From UBA4582 sp038106185 (GTDB lineage: Bacteria; Pseudomonadota; Gammaproteobacteria; Pseudomonadales; Azotimanducaceae), in NCBI GenBank assembly GCA_038106185.1, contig JAYODE010000011.1, forward strand, positions 1 through 64,000: a DNA stretch of 64,000 bases, given 5' to 3'. Both the position numbers and the translations under genes were made by a program. Each line of letters opens with the position of its first letter. The stretch's first letter is position 1. Shown in pieces: positions 14,693 to 23,750 of this stretch. Below the pieces are notes generated by a model that ran no database searches, was not told the DNA's origin, and worked only from the letters and a program-made list of their open reading frames with translations.

Positions 14693-15705
14693 TGCGGGCA
14701 AGACGTCGCGAAATCGAAGCCATCAGCCTCTCGTTTCTGGATGTCATCAGCTGTGGGTTCGGCGCCTTAATTTTGCTGTTAGTTCTGACCAAGGTCTACG
14801 AACCCTTGCTATTCGATCAAGCCTCGCTGGATATTCAACAGCAGATTACCGAGCTTGAACAGCAGTTGAACTCTGTCCGTGACCAACGCCGAAACCTGCT
14901 TCGAGACAGCATTCGTCAGGAAGAGGACAAACAACGACAGGAACTGGAACTGCAGGAGCTTGAGAACCAGCTGGCGCTGCTGAAAACCCGGTCTGCTGAG
15001 GTGCTAACTGAGACACGGACCAGCGACAACATCTTTCGGCAACTTAACCAGGCCCGGCAGTCCCTTTCCGAAGAAATGCAGCGACTATTGGCTGAATACC
15101 AAAAAACTGCCGTCAATCATTTGATTGGCGGAATTCCAGTCGACAGTGAGTATATTATTTTCATCATCGATACTTCTGGCAGCATGCGCGAGTTCGCCTG
15201 GCCCCTTGTCATGCAAAAGGTCGAAGAGACCCTGGCTGTCTATCCAAACCTAAAAGGCGTGCAAGTCATGAATGACCAGGGCCAATATATGTTCAGCCAA
15301 TATGCGGGCGAATGGATTCCGGACACGCCGGCACGACGTCGGGCTATTCTGAGCCGGCTTGCCAGCTGGACAGCCTTCAGTCGCTCCAGTCCCGAACGGG
15401 GAATTACTGCCGCTATTTCAACCTTTTACCAGCCAGGCAGAAAAATCAGTCTGTATGTGTTTGGCGATGACTTCAATGGCAGCTCTATTGCCAGCGTCCT
15501 CCATCAGGTCGACAGCATTAACCTTCAGGATGCCACAGGTGAAAGATTGGTCAGAATTCATGGTGTCGGATTTCCCGTCATCTTCGATCAACCGGCGCAA
15601 TTCCAGGCTTCGGCATTCCGCTTCGCCCATTTCATGCGGGTGCTTTGTGAACGCAATGGCGGAACCTTCGTCGGTCTCAGCCGTTTTACACCAGATCCAA
15701 GCTAA
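14692..15705 (+). CDS. membrane-anchored vWA protein with SCGFGA motif (second copy)
   Basis: A 337-residue paralogue of the preceding protein. The N-terminal membrane segment contains ISLSFLDVISCGFGALIL (about 11-33). A strongly charged coiled coil (about 44-140) leads to a vWA domain with DTSGS at 160-164, a later threonine in RGITAAI and GDD near YVFGDD. The middle and end are diverged from the first copy, so the pair may form a heteromer. Start ATG 14692 overlaps the previous stop (TAATG). The last gene of the operon, it overlaps the convergent DUF4139 gene by four bases at the 3' ends. Confidence 0.82.
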   Translation: MRARRREIEAISLSFLDVISCGFGALILLLVLTKVYEPLLFDQASLDIQQQITELEQQLNSVRDQRRNLLRDSIRQEEDKQRQELELQELENQLALLKTRSAEVLTETRTSDNIFRQLNQARQSLSEEMQRLLAEYQKTAVNHLIGGIPVDSEYIIFIIDTSGSMREFAWPLVMQKVEETLAVYPNLKGVQVMNDQGQYMFSQYAGEWIPDTPARRRAILSRLASWTAFSRSSPERGITAAISTFYQPGRKISLYVFGDDFNGSSIASVLHQVDSINLQDATGERLVRIHGVGFPVIFDQPAQFQASAFRFAHFMRVLCERNGGTFVGLSRFTPDPS

Positions 15706-17129
15706 TAAGTCATTCTGGCCGTGTAGACTATTTTGGTACTCGACTGTGCCTGCAGCTGAACTTGATAGGTTTGCGTGACGCCATCGGTTTTTTGGCCCTT
15801 GAGGCTTTCCTGAGTCACCTGCCAGTCCCCAAACAGTTTTTCATTCAAGGTGACAGCGACTGCCTCGGACTTTCGGTTCCACAGCGTAACCTCGGTTGTG
15901 ATCTCGATAACCCGTTCTGCCAAACGGCGAAATGCCATTTGCTGATGCTCCGCCATCAGGTCAAAGGCCTTACCGACGCTCAACTGGGCTACTTCACCGT
16001 TAGCCAAGCTGGCCATTTGGTCCTCGCCAACCAGCTGTAGATCGCCGTCACCATCCTTCTGATAAACCCTGATGTTGCCGAACGGCAGTGGCTGACCGAG
16101 TTGATTCGATTGGCTGTTGGTAAAGGTCAGACGCATATCGAAATTCGCCTTTGCCGGCTCTGTTGCTTGGTAGTTCTGCAGCGGTGAATCCAGAATATAT
16201 GACTTCGAGTAACCTACGCCGCTGGCATTCATCAATCGCTGTTGTTTCGTCTCATTGTTATTCATCGTCGTCTTCAGCGGCAGACTGTAAAGATGGTAGT
16301 CAAAGAAGGACTCCTGACGAGGTACCTGACTCTCCATTCGCATTGCCGTCAAAGGCCGTTCCATATCCGGGCGTCGATTCTTGACGCGGTTGACCTCCCC
16401 GGCGACCAACTTAATTGAAGCGTTGGGATAACGCGCCCCGCTTTGGTTCTTCAGACTGACCCAAGCTGAGAGATCAAATACTGGTTTATCCTTATCGAGG
16501 ACCATGACGTAATCTGTCACCCAGCTGATATTATTCGTGATATAGCTGGTCTCAAGCAGGCGGGGGCCAGGTCGATTGTTGTCGACAAGCCATACCAGGG
16601 TCGGCACTGACTTCAGATCGTTTGGCACAGAGCCAAGCGTGATGGTGCCTTCAGGTGCGATTTCCACCTCATCACCGAAGCTAACTATTTCCGGATTGGT
16701 CGCCAGCAGATAACCTTCCCGGTAAATGCGTTCGAACTTACCCTCTGCGGACACGCTGCGGGCGTATTTCAGTTTATGGTTGATGAACCTCTTCAGCAGC
16801 GATTCGCGATTTAACAGATCATACCGATAGCTTTGTTCCAGGACGGTGAAGTCACCGAACTCGCCTTTCGAAGAAACCGCGACTGAGGTTGGATCTATAC
16901 TCGCGGCGACATCGCCATAATTCAACTCAAAGCGCCCTTCGGGCAGCTGGGCCTGTCTAACTTCACGAACCAGCGCAAAATTGTCACTGTAGATCGTCAG
17001 ACTGGTCTCAATTTGACTACCCTGGCCTACTTGCAATATTGCTGAATCCAATGGCTCAGCCGCAGACAGGCTGGGCGCCAGAAGCATCAGCGATAGCAGC
17101 GCAATTGTACTGTTTGAGAGTTGCTTCAT
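15702..17129 (-). CDS. DUF4139 domain protein, secreted
   Basis: A 475-residue protein with a cleavable-type signal peptide (about 1-24, SLSAAEP). The body is of the DUF4139 type: an N-terminal beta region with LTIYSDNFALVREVR, a central PTLVWLVDNNRPGPRLLETSYITN-like segment and C-terminal beta strands with VTLWNRKSEAVAV. The family occurs in many bacteria and fungi and has no settled biochemical role. Its position, tail to tail with the vWA operon and overlapping it by 4 bp, is suggestive of an envelope function but does not prove a link, since it is on the other strand with its own upstream region. Confidence 0.78.
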   Translation of the reverse strand: MKQLSNSTIALLSLMLLAPSLSAAEPLDSAILQVGQGSQIETSLTIYSDNFALVREVRQAQLPEGRFELNYGDVAASIDPTSVAVSSKGEFGDFTVLEQSYRYDLLNRESLLKRFINHKLKYARSVSAEGKFERIYREGYLLATNPEIVSFGDEVEIAPEGTITLGSVPNDLKSVPTLVWLVDNNRPGPRLLETSYITNNISWVTDYVMVLDKDKPVFDLSAWVSLKNQSGARYPNASIKLVAGEVNRVKNRRPDMERPLTAMRMESQVPRQESFFDYHLYSLPLKTTMNNNETKQQRLMNASGVGYSKSYILDSPLQNYQATEPAKANFDMRLTFTNSQSNQLGQPLPFGNIRVYQKDGDGDLQLVGEDQMASLANGEVAQLSVGKAFDLMAEHQQMAFRRLAERVIEITTEVTLWNRKSEAVAVTLNEKLFGDWQVTQESLKGQKTDGVTQTYQVQLQAQSSTKIVYTARMTY

Positions 17130-17323
17130 GACGATTACTCATCCGTTCTGCCGCCCTGAACAGGGCTTGACCAGCAGCGCTGAGCCGCGCGCTACCTGCT
17201 TTTCTACCCTGTCACTATACAATGCCTGACCGCGATACGACAGGTTCTCCATCGGCAATTGAGTTTCGCCCATCAGGCCTCCCTGCTAGACTAGCGACTT
17301 TTAACCATACCAGCATCACTTCT

Positions 17324-17941
17324 ATGACTATCCGCAATCAGCGAACCGCGTTTGGCGTGAAAATCCTCAACTCCAACCACAATGAAGTGCGCCGACTAAA
17401 GCGTGAAGGCTTTGTCGCCGGTATTCACGGCAATAAGTTCTGGAACTCCAGCTTCCTGATTATGGATTACCTGAAACGTCACCCTTTGAAGAAAAAAGTC
17501 AGAGTTCTGGAAATCGGATGTGGCTGGGGCTTGCTTGGCATCTACTGTGCTCGACAATTCGAAGCCCAAGTCACAGGCATTGATGCAGACGCCAATGTCC
17601 TTCCCTATCTGCAATTGCACGCGAAGGAAAACCGGGTCTCTGTCGAAGGCAAGAAAATGACCTTTCAGCAGCTGACTACCGCAAAGTTGCGCGAATATGA
17701 TCTGATTGTCGGTGCGGACATTTGTTTTTGGGAAGAGATGTCTGGGATGCTGCTGAATCTAATTCGACGGGCGAAAAAAGCGGGCGTTTCTCAGGTGCTG
17801 ATTGCAGATCCCTGTCGCTCCCCGTTCACTGATCTTGCACAAAAATGCCAGAAGCTCTACGGCGAGAAAGCGCGAGTGGAAGAGAAAAGACTCACGCGGC
17901 CGGTCAATGCATCGGGTGAAATTCTGATTGTCGATCTCTAG
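17324..17941 (+). CDS. class I SAM-dependent methyltransferase
   Basis: A 205-residue protein with the SAM-binding motif I VLEIGCGWGLLGIY, an acidic end of strand 2 (VTGIDAD), and DLIVGADICFWEEM in place of motif IV. The arrangement resembles small lysine- or ETF-beta-type protein methyltransferases, but the substrate is not determinable. The frame is open to 17222, yet the upstream 34 residues look non-conserved and homology starts at MTIRNQRTAFG, so ATG 17324 is preferred. It is divergent from the DUF4139 gene and followed by a 266-bp spacer in which I see no further gene. Confidence 0.75.
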   Translation: MTIRNQRTAFGVKILNSNHNEVRRLKREGFVAGIHGNKFWNSSFLIMDYLKRHPLKKKVRVLEIGCGWGLLGIYCARQFEAQVTGIDADANVLPYLQLHAKENRVSVEGKKMTFQQLTTAKLREYDLIVGADICFWEEMSGMLLNLIRRAKKAGVSQVLIADPCRSPFTDLAQKCQKLYGEKARVEEKRLTRPVNASGEILIVDL

Positions 17942-18207
17942 CAGAAATGGCCTGTCGCAAAGTTAATGTCCAGCAACACCCCAAAGGTCAACTCGAGTGC
18001 CGCAACTATTCAACCAACAAGCACTTGCCTCACCTCTCGACCTGAAGGACAACGTTTAGAAATCATCGCACCAATGGATGCGCAGACCCTATCGAATCCG
18101 CAATAGTGTCTCACTGATTGCCTTTGCGCTGGCAGCGCAGATAGCTAGGGTCCTTGCTAAACCATCAATGACAATTTACAGTGCCGCGACTATCCGAGGC
18201 ATTAACC

Positions 18208-19110
18208 ATGTTTGACCAGCGTACCATGCACGGCGCCTACTTCGCACTGGCAGCGTATGGCTTTTGGGGGGTCGCACCCATTTACTTTAAGGTGCTGGAT
18301 CATGTCTCACCGATCGAGATTCTTTGTCATCGCGTGATCTGGTCGGTATTCCTGCTACTCGGCATCCTCGCCTATACGGGACAACTCGGCACCTTAAAGA
18401 TAACCCGTCGACAGCTCGGTTTGTGCCTGATCACTGCCTTACTCTTGTCACTTAACTGGCTGATCTTTATCGATGCCGTGGTCAATAACAATATCGTTGA
18501 AGCTAGTCTCGGCTACTTTATTAACCCTCTGGTGAATGTCTTCCTGGGCTTGCTGTTTTTACGTGAATCGCTTCGCCCGCTGCAGTGGATTGCCATCAGC
18601 ATCGCTGCTCTGGGCATCGGCTTTCAGGTATTTACCTTAGGCGCACTACCCTGGGTTTCCTTAGCCCTGGCATTTAGTTTTGGTTTCTACGGTCTGCTCA
18701 GAAAGTCGATGCAATTGCACTCTGTGGCCGGTCTGACTGTTGAAACCCTGCTGATGCTCCTGCCAGCTCTGGCATGTCTCGCCTGGTTCTACAGTCAGGG
18801 CAATGTGAGTTTTGGTCATATCGATCGGACGACCGATGTTCTGCTTATGCTTGGCGGCATTGTCACTTCGTTCCCGCTACTTTGCTTTGCCGCAGCCGTC
18901 GGGCGTCTCTCACTGACTGCTGCAGGCATGTTTCAATACCTCGCACCGAGTCTGTCATTACTGATTGCCATCGTTATTTATAATGAGGCTTTCGGTATCG
19001 AGCGTTGGATCACGTTTGCCTGCATCTGGGTCGCTCTGCTGCTGTTCAGTCTGGAAGCCATGCACCATCACCGACGTATTAACCTTCGCCTGAAAACTGA
19101 CCTGCTCTGA
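18208..19110 (+). CDS. rarD: RarD-type EamA-family transporter
   Basis: A 300-residue membrane protein with ten hydrophobic segments in two EamA-like halves. The RarD hallmarks are present: YGFWGVAPIYFK near the start, HRVIWSVFLL, NWLIFIDAVVNNNIVEASLGYFINPL, and FGFYGLLRK. E. coli RarD is linked to chloramphenicol sensitivity; the natural substrate is unknown. A GTG at 18181 would add nine residues; ATG 18208 is preferred because the family begins close to there. It is convergent with the MFS gene, with 86 bp between and no clear terminator. Confidence 0.88.
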   Translation: MFDQRTMHGAYFALAAYGFWGVAPIYFKVLDHVSPIEILCHRVIWSVFLLLGILAYTGQLGTLKITRRQLGLCLITALLLSLNWLIFIDAVVNNNIVEASLGYFINPLVNVFLGLLFLRESLRPLQWIAISIAALGIGFQVFTLGALPWVSLALAFSFGFYGLLRKSMQLHSVAGLTVETLLMLLPALACLAWFYSQGNVSFGHIDRTTDVLLMLGGIVTSFPLLCFAAAVGRLSLTAAGMFQYLAPSLSLLIAIVIYNEAFGIERWITFACIWVALLLFSLEAMHHHRRINLRLKTDLL

Positions 19111-19196
19111 GCAATTCAGTCGATCCTGCCAGGCATCCTCCACCCTACCTGAGGACGCCTATCTAGCTTAACTTTCTTGCTTATAAGCTCTCGCTA

Positions 19197-20594
19197 TCAG
19201 CGCCGCTCTGTCATCTCCTCTCGCATCTTTTGATGGGTCGCTTCGTCAAGGCTGAAACGGGAGAATAGTGCCGCGCCAATGCAGTAACAAATGAAGGGGA
19301 GCATGCCATAGAGAAACACCATCGAGACCTGGACCTCCATGGATTGTAGTTGATTGGGTACGAACCCGGAAAATTGCAGCACATAACCTGTAATCAAAAT
19401 CATGACACCAGTGGCACTCTTGTTGACGAAATTGAAGGCAGCAAAATAGGACCCTTCCTTGCGCTCACCTGTCATATATTCATCATAATCAATAATGTCA
19501 CTCTGTACTGAAGGCGCGATTGTTCCGTCGCAGCCCGCGGCTAAACCCGCAAACATCGCGAGAATAAAAATGGTCAGCAGACGGATGTCTGGCTCCAGCC
19601 AAGGCAAGCTGAACATACCGCCAAATGAAACGCCCGTCAGCATCATGGAAAACATCCATAAGCGGATCTTGCCAAACCGCCGTGACAAGGGTATCCAAAG
19701 GGGCACAGATAGGGTCGAGGGAATCATATAGCTGAGAATAATCAACGCTGCCAACTCGGGACGCCCTACGACATATTGGGCAACATACAGGGTCAGAATA
19801 CCAATCACTGCACTGCCAATATTTTCTACAAACGAGACCACCAACACGAGCCGAGCATGATGATTGCGCCAGACATCTTTGAAGGCGCCGAACGGGCTGG
19901 CGTTGACTCGACCCTGGTAATCTGGCCGCTCACGAAGTCGCGCCACCGCGAATAGAATCAGACCGGCAGTAACCAGCGCGGCTAATGCGCTCAGCTCAAA
20001 AGCGGTCTGCCGAACCGCAGCTTCGCTGACTCGCTCTGCATTGATCAGCAATTGCATGCTCACCAACGCCAGTATGGAGCCGATCGTAAAAGCCGCATGC
20101 CGCAGCCCGTAAAGTCGGCTTCGTTCGTGATAATTGGGCGTTAACTCGGCGCCCAGAGACATATGCGGAACAATAAATATTGTGGCCGCCGAGTAAAACC
20201 CAATCACACCGACCGCCATCCAGGCAATCAATGCCGTTCCATGCAGGCTGGCTGGTGGCGAAAAAACCATGATAAAAGCACCGGCGATGGGCAAAATACT
20301 CAACAGCAGCCACAAACGCCGTCGACCCAGCGAGTGCCGAGTACGGTCGCTCAAATATCCCACGAGTGGATCAGATATGGCGTCCCATACCCGAGAAACA
20401 CCGAATATAGTACCCATGACAGCCGGCGCAATCAGCAGCACGTCGGTGGAAAATTTCATGATGTACAAGCCTATCAGCAGATACATATACCCAGCCCCGA
20501 CGCCGGGCGCGCCGTAGGCGCTAATAACTGACCAGCGCAAACGACCTGCATCGCTCGCGGCCATGGACTTGCTTGCGACACCTTGGCTCATCAA
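19197..20594 (-). CDS. MFS transporter, glycoside-pentoside-hexuronide (GPH) type
   Basis: A 465-residue protein with about 12 transmembrane helices. It shows the GPH/MFS_2 signature: a charged loop with WDAISDPLVGYLSDRTRHSLGRRR between helices 2 and 3, and KEGSYFAAFNFVNKSATG in the second half. Characterised relatives (MelB, XynB and others) are cation-coupled symporters for sugars. In marine bacteria many uncharacterised homologues sit beside lipid or steroid genes, so a sugar substrate should not be assumed. The nearest divergent gene is an acyl-CoA ligase. Confidence 0.82.
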   Translation of the reverse strand: MMSQGVASKSMAASDAGRLRWSVISAYGAPGVGAGYMYLLIGLYIMKFSTDVLLIAPAVMGTIFGVSRVWDAISDPLVGYLSDRTRHSLGRRRLWLLLSILPIAGAFIMVFSPPASLHGTALIAWMAVGVIGFYSAATIFIVPHMSLGAELTPNYHERSRLYGLRHAAFTIGSILALVSMQLLINAERVSEAAVRQTAFELSALAALVTAGLILFAVARLRERPDYQGRVNASPFGAFKDVWRNHHARLVLVVSFVENIGSAVIGILTLYVAQYVVGRPELAALIILSYMIPSTLSVPLWIPLSRRFGKIRLWMFSMMLTGVSFGGMFSLPWLEPDIRLLTIFILAMFAGLAAGCDGTIAPSVQSDIIDYDEYMTGERKEGSYFAAFNFVNKSATGVMILITGYVLQFSGFVPNQLQSMEVQVSMVFLYGMLPFICYCIGAALFSRFSLDEATHQKMREEMTERR

Positions 20595-20848
20595 TGATAC
20601 TCAATCACAAAAAATCAATATAACGGTTCTCAAGAACCAAGACTAGCCATCACATGGACTCTGCCAGCTAACCAGTGCGTTGACTGAAATTGCACGCTTC
20701 AACGACATAACCGAAATGCATGGCTTATCTCATTGAATGACGCGGTGATTTATAAAATTCTTGAATTCCGCTATCCTTGCGCTGTTTTTCACCCATGTGC
20801 CACCAGCGCCGTGTTTCCAGCACGCTACAAAGCCCCAGGAGCAGCACC

Positions 20849-22492
20849 ATGACCATGCAAAACACGCCCTTAATCATGTCTAGAATTCTTGGCCGAGGTG
20901 CCAAGTTGGACCCGAATGAAGAGGTGGTCACGCTTCAGGCCCATGGCACCCATCGGCAGACCCTCAAAACGACTTGGGATCGTGCCAATCAGCTCGCCGG
21001 AGCGCTGAATGCCCACGGCATTCAAATCGGTGATCGAGTCGCAAGCTTCATGTGGAATAACTATCGTCACCTCGAGCTCTATCAGGGGGTGCCGTCAATG
21101 GGCGCGGTCCTGCATACCCTGAATATCCGTTTGTCCGCGGTAGATCTTGAATACATTATTAACCACGCTAAAAGCCGAGTGATATTCGCTGACGAAGACC
21201 TGTTGCCCCTACTGGAGCCCTTGGTCGGCAAAATACCCAGCGTCGAACTACTGATCATCTGTCGCCATGGTGAGGGCGGTGAATCCAGTTTTCCGCATAG
21301 CGTTGATTACGAAGATTTTATCCGGGGTCAATCGTCCGTCTTTGACTGGCCTGATATACCCGAGACTGCACCCATGGGACTTTGTTACACCAGCGGCACC
21401 ACCGGCAAGCCTAAGGGAGTCATGTACACGAATCGCTCAACCTATTTGCATACCTTAACCCAGTCGATGACAGACTCGATGAATCTATCATCCCTGGACT
21501 CTCTATGCGGCATAGTCCCCATGTTTCACGCTATGGGCTGGGGCTTGCCTTTCTCCGCCTCAATGCTCGGCTGTAAACAGGTCCTGCCACACAAATACAT
21601 GTCCCCCGACAAACTTCTGCAGCTTATCGTGGATGAAGAGGTCACTATCTCCGCCGGCGTACCCACTATCTGGCAAGGCATTCGCGCCCTGCTCGATGCC
21701 GACAAAACAGGCAAATACGATATGCGCCGACTCTCACGACTGACCTGCGGAGGATCGGCTCCGCCTGTGTCAATGATGCGCTGGTACTGGGAAAAATATG
21801 GCGTCGAAATGGTTCAGGGCTGGGGGATGACCGAAACCAACCCGTTGGGGACCCTGTCGCGAAAAGTCGCTAAACGTTCACACCTGAAACTGACAGAGGA
21901 CCAGCAATTCGATAACATCGCCAAGGCGGGCCTGACCATGCCAGGTCTGGAAATTGAAATTTTCGACGAGAACTGGCAACCGCTACCTCACGATGGTGAG
22001 GCGGTTGGTGAATTACTGATTCGTGGACCCTGGATCGCCGCCGAATACTACAATGATCCACAGCCGGAAAAATTCCATGACGGCTGGCTGGTCACCGGCG
22101 ATGTCGCCAAGATAGATGCCGAGGAGTACCTGATCATCGCTGATCGCTCCAAGGACCTGATCAAATCTGGCGGTGAATGGATTTCCTCCGTCGACCTTGA
22201 GAATCACATCGTTGCCCTAGAAGGCGTCGCCCAAGCCGCTGTCGTCGCTCAACCGCACCCCAAATGGGACGAACGCCCCGTTGCCCTCGTGATTCTGGTT
22301 GCAGGATCAAACGTCACGCGCGAACTGATCCTGGCGCACTGCGCAGAAATATTCGCGAAATGGCAGCTACCGGATGATGTAGTTTTTGTCGATCATATTC
22401 CCTTGACCTCTACCGGGAAAATCGACAAGAAGACGATTAGAGCGCAGCTCGCCGCCGACAACTATCAACTGCCAGACCTTAGGATGGCGTGA
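20849..22492 (+). CDS. medium/long-chain acyl-CoA ligase (class I adenylate-forming)
   Basis: A 547-residue AMP-forming acyl-CoA synthetase. It has the P-loop-like YTSGTTGKPKGV, the WGMTET motif, DGWLVTGD, and the C-terminal DRSKDLIKSGGEWIS hinge with the catalytic lysine in TSTGKIDKK. The overall pattern is like AlkK/medium-chain ligases. It activates a carboxylate to its CoA thioester in the cytoplasm. ATG 20849 is chosen because AGGAG lies eight bases upstream. It forms an apparent operon with the Rieske ferredoxin (35 bp) and TesB (overlapping), suggesting oxidation of a hydrophobic substrate before or after activation. Confidence 0.87.
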   Translation: MTMQNTPLIMSRILGRGAKLDPNEEVVTLQAHGTHRQTLKTTWDRANQLAGALNAHGIQIGDRVASFMWNNYRHLELYQGVPSMGAVLHTLNIRLSAVDLEYIINHAKSRVIFADEDLLPLLEPLVGKIPSVELLIICRHGEGGESSFPHSVDYEDFIRGQSSVFDWPDIPETAPMGLCYTSGTTGKPKGVMYTNRSTYLHTLTQSMTDSMNLSSLDSLCGIVPMFHAMGWGLPFSASMLGCKQVLPHKYMSPDKLLQLIVDEEVTISAGVPTIWQGIRALLDADKTGKYDMRRLSRLTCGGSAPPVSMMRWYWEKYGVEMVQGWGMTETNPLGTLSRKVAKRSHLKLTEDQQFDNIAKAGLTMPGLEIEIFDENWQPLPHDGEAVGELLIRGPWIAAEYYNDPQPEKFHDGWLVTGDVAKIDAEEYLIIADRSKDLIKSGGEWISSVDLENHIVALEGVAQAAVVAQPHPKWDERPVALVILVAGSNVTRELILAHCAEIFAKWQLPDDVVFVDHIPLTSTGKIDKKTIRAQLAADNYQLPDLRMA

Positions 22493-22527
22493 GTCGCACC
22501 TAACACTTTGGCAACGAGTGAATTGAG

Positions 22528-22860
22528 ATGGCCGATGGATATTACGTAGTCGCTGGTACCGCTGAATTGGCAGAGGGGGGACAATTGTTCGTCGAGCTCA
22601 ATGACGAACAGATACTCCTGATCAGACACCAGGATCAATACTACGCCATTGCTTATCTGTGCAGTCACGCAGAGTTCGGCCTTGAGGGAGGAACCCTGCA
22701 CGACGGCTGCATCACCTGCCCCTACCACGGTGCAGAATTCTCTTTGGCAACTGGTGCAGCGCTGGCGCCGCCCGCCTATGATGGCATCAAGACCTACCCA
22801 GTGCGGGTCGAGAACGAACTCATCAGCGTCAATCCAACCCCTAATCCGATTTCTGCCTGA
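22528..22860 (+). CDS. Rieske-type 2Fe-2S ferredoxin
   Basis: A 110-residue protein with the Rieske cluster ligands CSH (about 49-51) and CPYH (about 69-72), the size of ferredoxin components of multicomponent aromatic-ring or non-haem iron oxygenases. It would carry electrons to an oxygenase, but no cognate oxygenase alpha subunit is visible in the window. It lies between an acyl-CoA ligase and a thioesterase; the TesB start overlaps its stop (TGATG). Confidence 0.85.
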   Translation: MADGYYVVAGTAELAEGGQLFVELNDEQILLIRHQDQYYAIAYLCSHAEFGLEGGTLHDGCITCPYHGAEFSLATGAALAPPAYDGIKTYPVRVENELISVNPTPNPISA

Positions 22861-23747
22861 TGTCCTCGAACGCTGAAGCCACGAGCCGCGCAGAAAACCT
22901 GTTACGGCTGTTGCAATTAGAGCGTATCGACTCGACTGTTTGGCGTGGTCAAAACGAGGCTAGATTTGGTGCTCGCCTGTTTGGTGGCCAGGTCCTAGCC
23001 CAAGCTTTGGCGGCTGCAACCAACACCGTCGACACTGACAGACTATGCCATTCTTTGCATGGCTACTTCCTGAGGCCAGGCCGAGCCGACATACCGGTCA
23101 TCTATCAGGTCGAAGCGATTAGAGATGGCAAAAGCTTCACGACCCGCCGCATCAAGGCCATTCAGCAGGGTGAAGCTATTTTTAGCATGGACGTCTCATT
23201 CCAGACTCGAGAGCCTGGTCTGACGCACCAGATCGACATGACTGAATTACCACCTCCTGAAAGTCTGATAGATGATCGCAGCCTGGTGAGCGATGCTAAT
23301 GATCCAAACCCGCAATGGACCCAGCGTGAACGTCCCTTTGAGATTCGCTCAGTCTATCAGCAAGGTCGTCCAGCAGATGACAGCCGAACTCAACCTATCT
23401 GGATCAGATACCAGACGCCGGTGCCCGCCGAGCAGAACCTGCACCGCTATCTCTTAACCTATGCCTCTGACATGAGCCTTGTGTCGACCGCGGTATTACC
23501 TCATCGCTTCGAAGTTAAACAAAGTCAGCTACAGGTTGCGAGTCTCGATCACGCTCTGTGGTTTCATCATGATATCGATGTCAATGACTGGTTGGTCTAC
23601 ATTAAGGACACAACTCAGGCCGGCTCAGGTCGAGGATTCAATCGCGGCGCTTTCTACTCTCGAACCGGCAAACTCGTCGCCTCCGCCATGCAAGAGGGTG
23701 TCATTCGAGTTCGAATACCCAGTCTGGATTCGAAAGAGAGCCTCTAG
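22860..23747 (+). CDS. tesB: acyl-CoA thioesterase II
   Basis: A 295-residue double-hotdog protein of the TesB family: FGGQVLAQALAAA near residue 40, HSLHGYFLRPG near 63, GKSFTTRRIKAIQ, and a second-half core with SLDHALWFHHDI. Hydrolyses acyl-CoA to free acid and CoA. It is the third gene of the ligase-ferredoxin-thioesterase operon, and its last codons lie three bases from the end of the convergent serine-hydrolase homologue. Confidence 0.88.
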   Translation: MSSNAEATSRAENLLRLLQLERIDSTVWRGQNEARFGARLFGGQVLAQALAAATNTVDTDRLCHSLHGYFLRPGRADIPVIYQVEAIRDGKSFTTRRIKAIQQGEAIFSMDVSFQTREPGLTHQIDMTELPPPESLIDDRSLVSDANDPNPQWTQRERPFEIRSVYQQGRPADDSRTQPIWIRYQTPVPAEQNLHRYLLTYASDMSLVSTAVLPHRFEVKQSQLQVASLDHALWFHHDIDVNDWLVYIKDTTQAGSGRGFNRGAFYSRTGKLVASAMQEGVIRVRIPSLDSKESL

Positions 23748-23750
23748 CGC

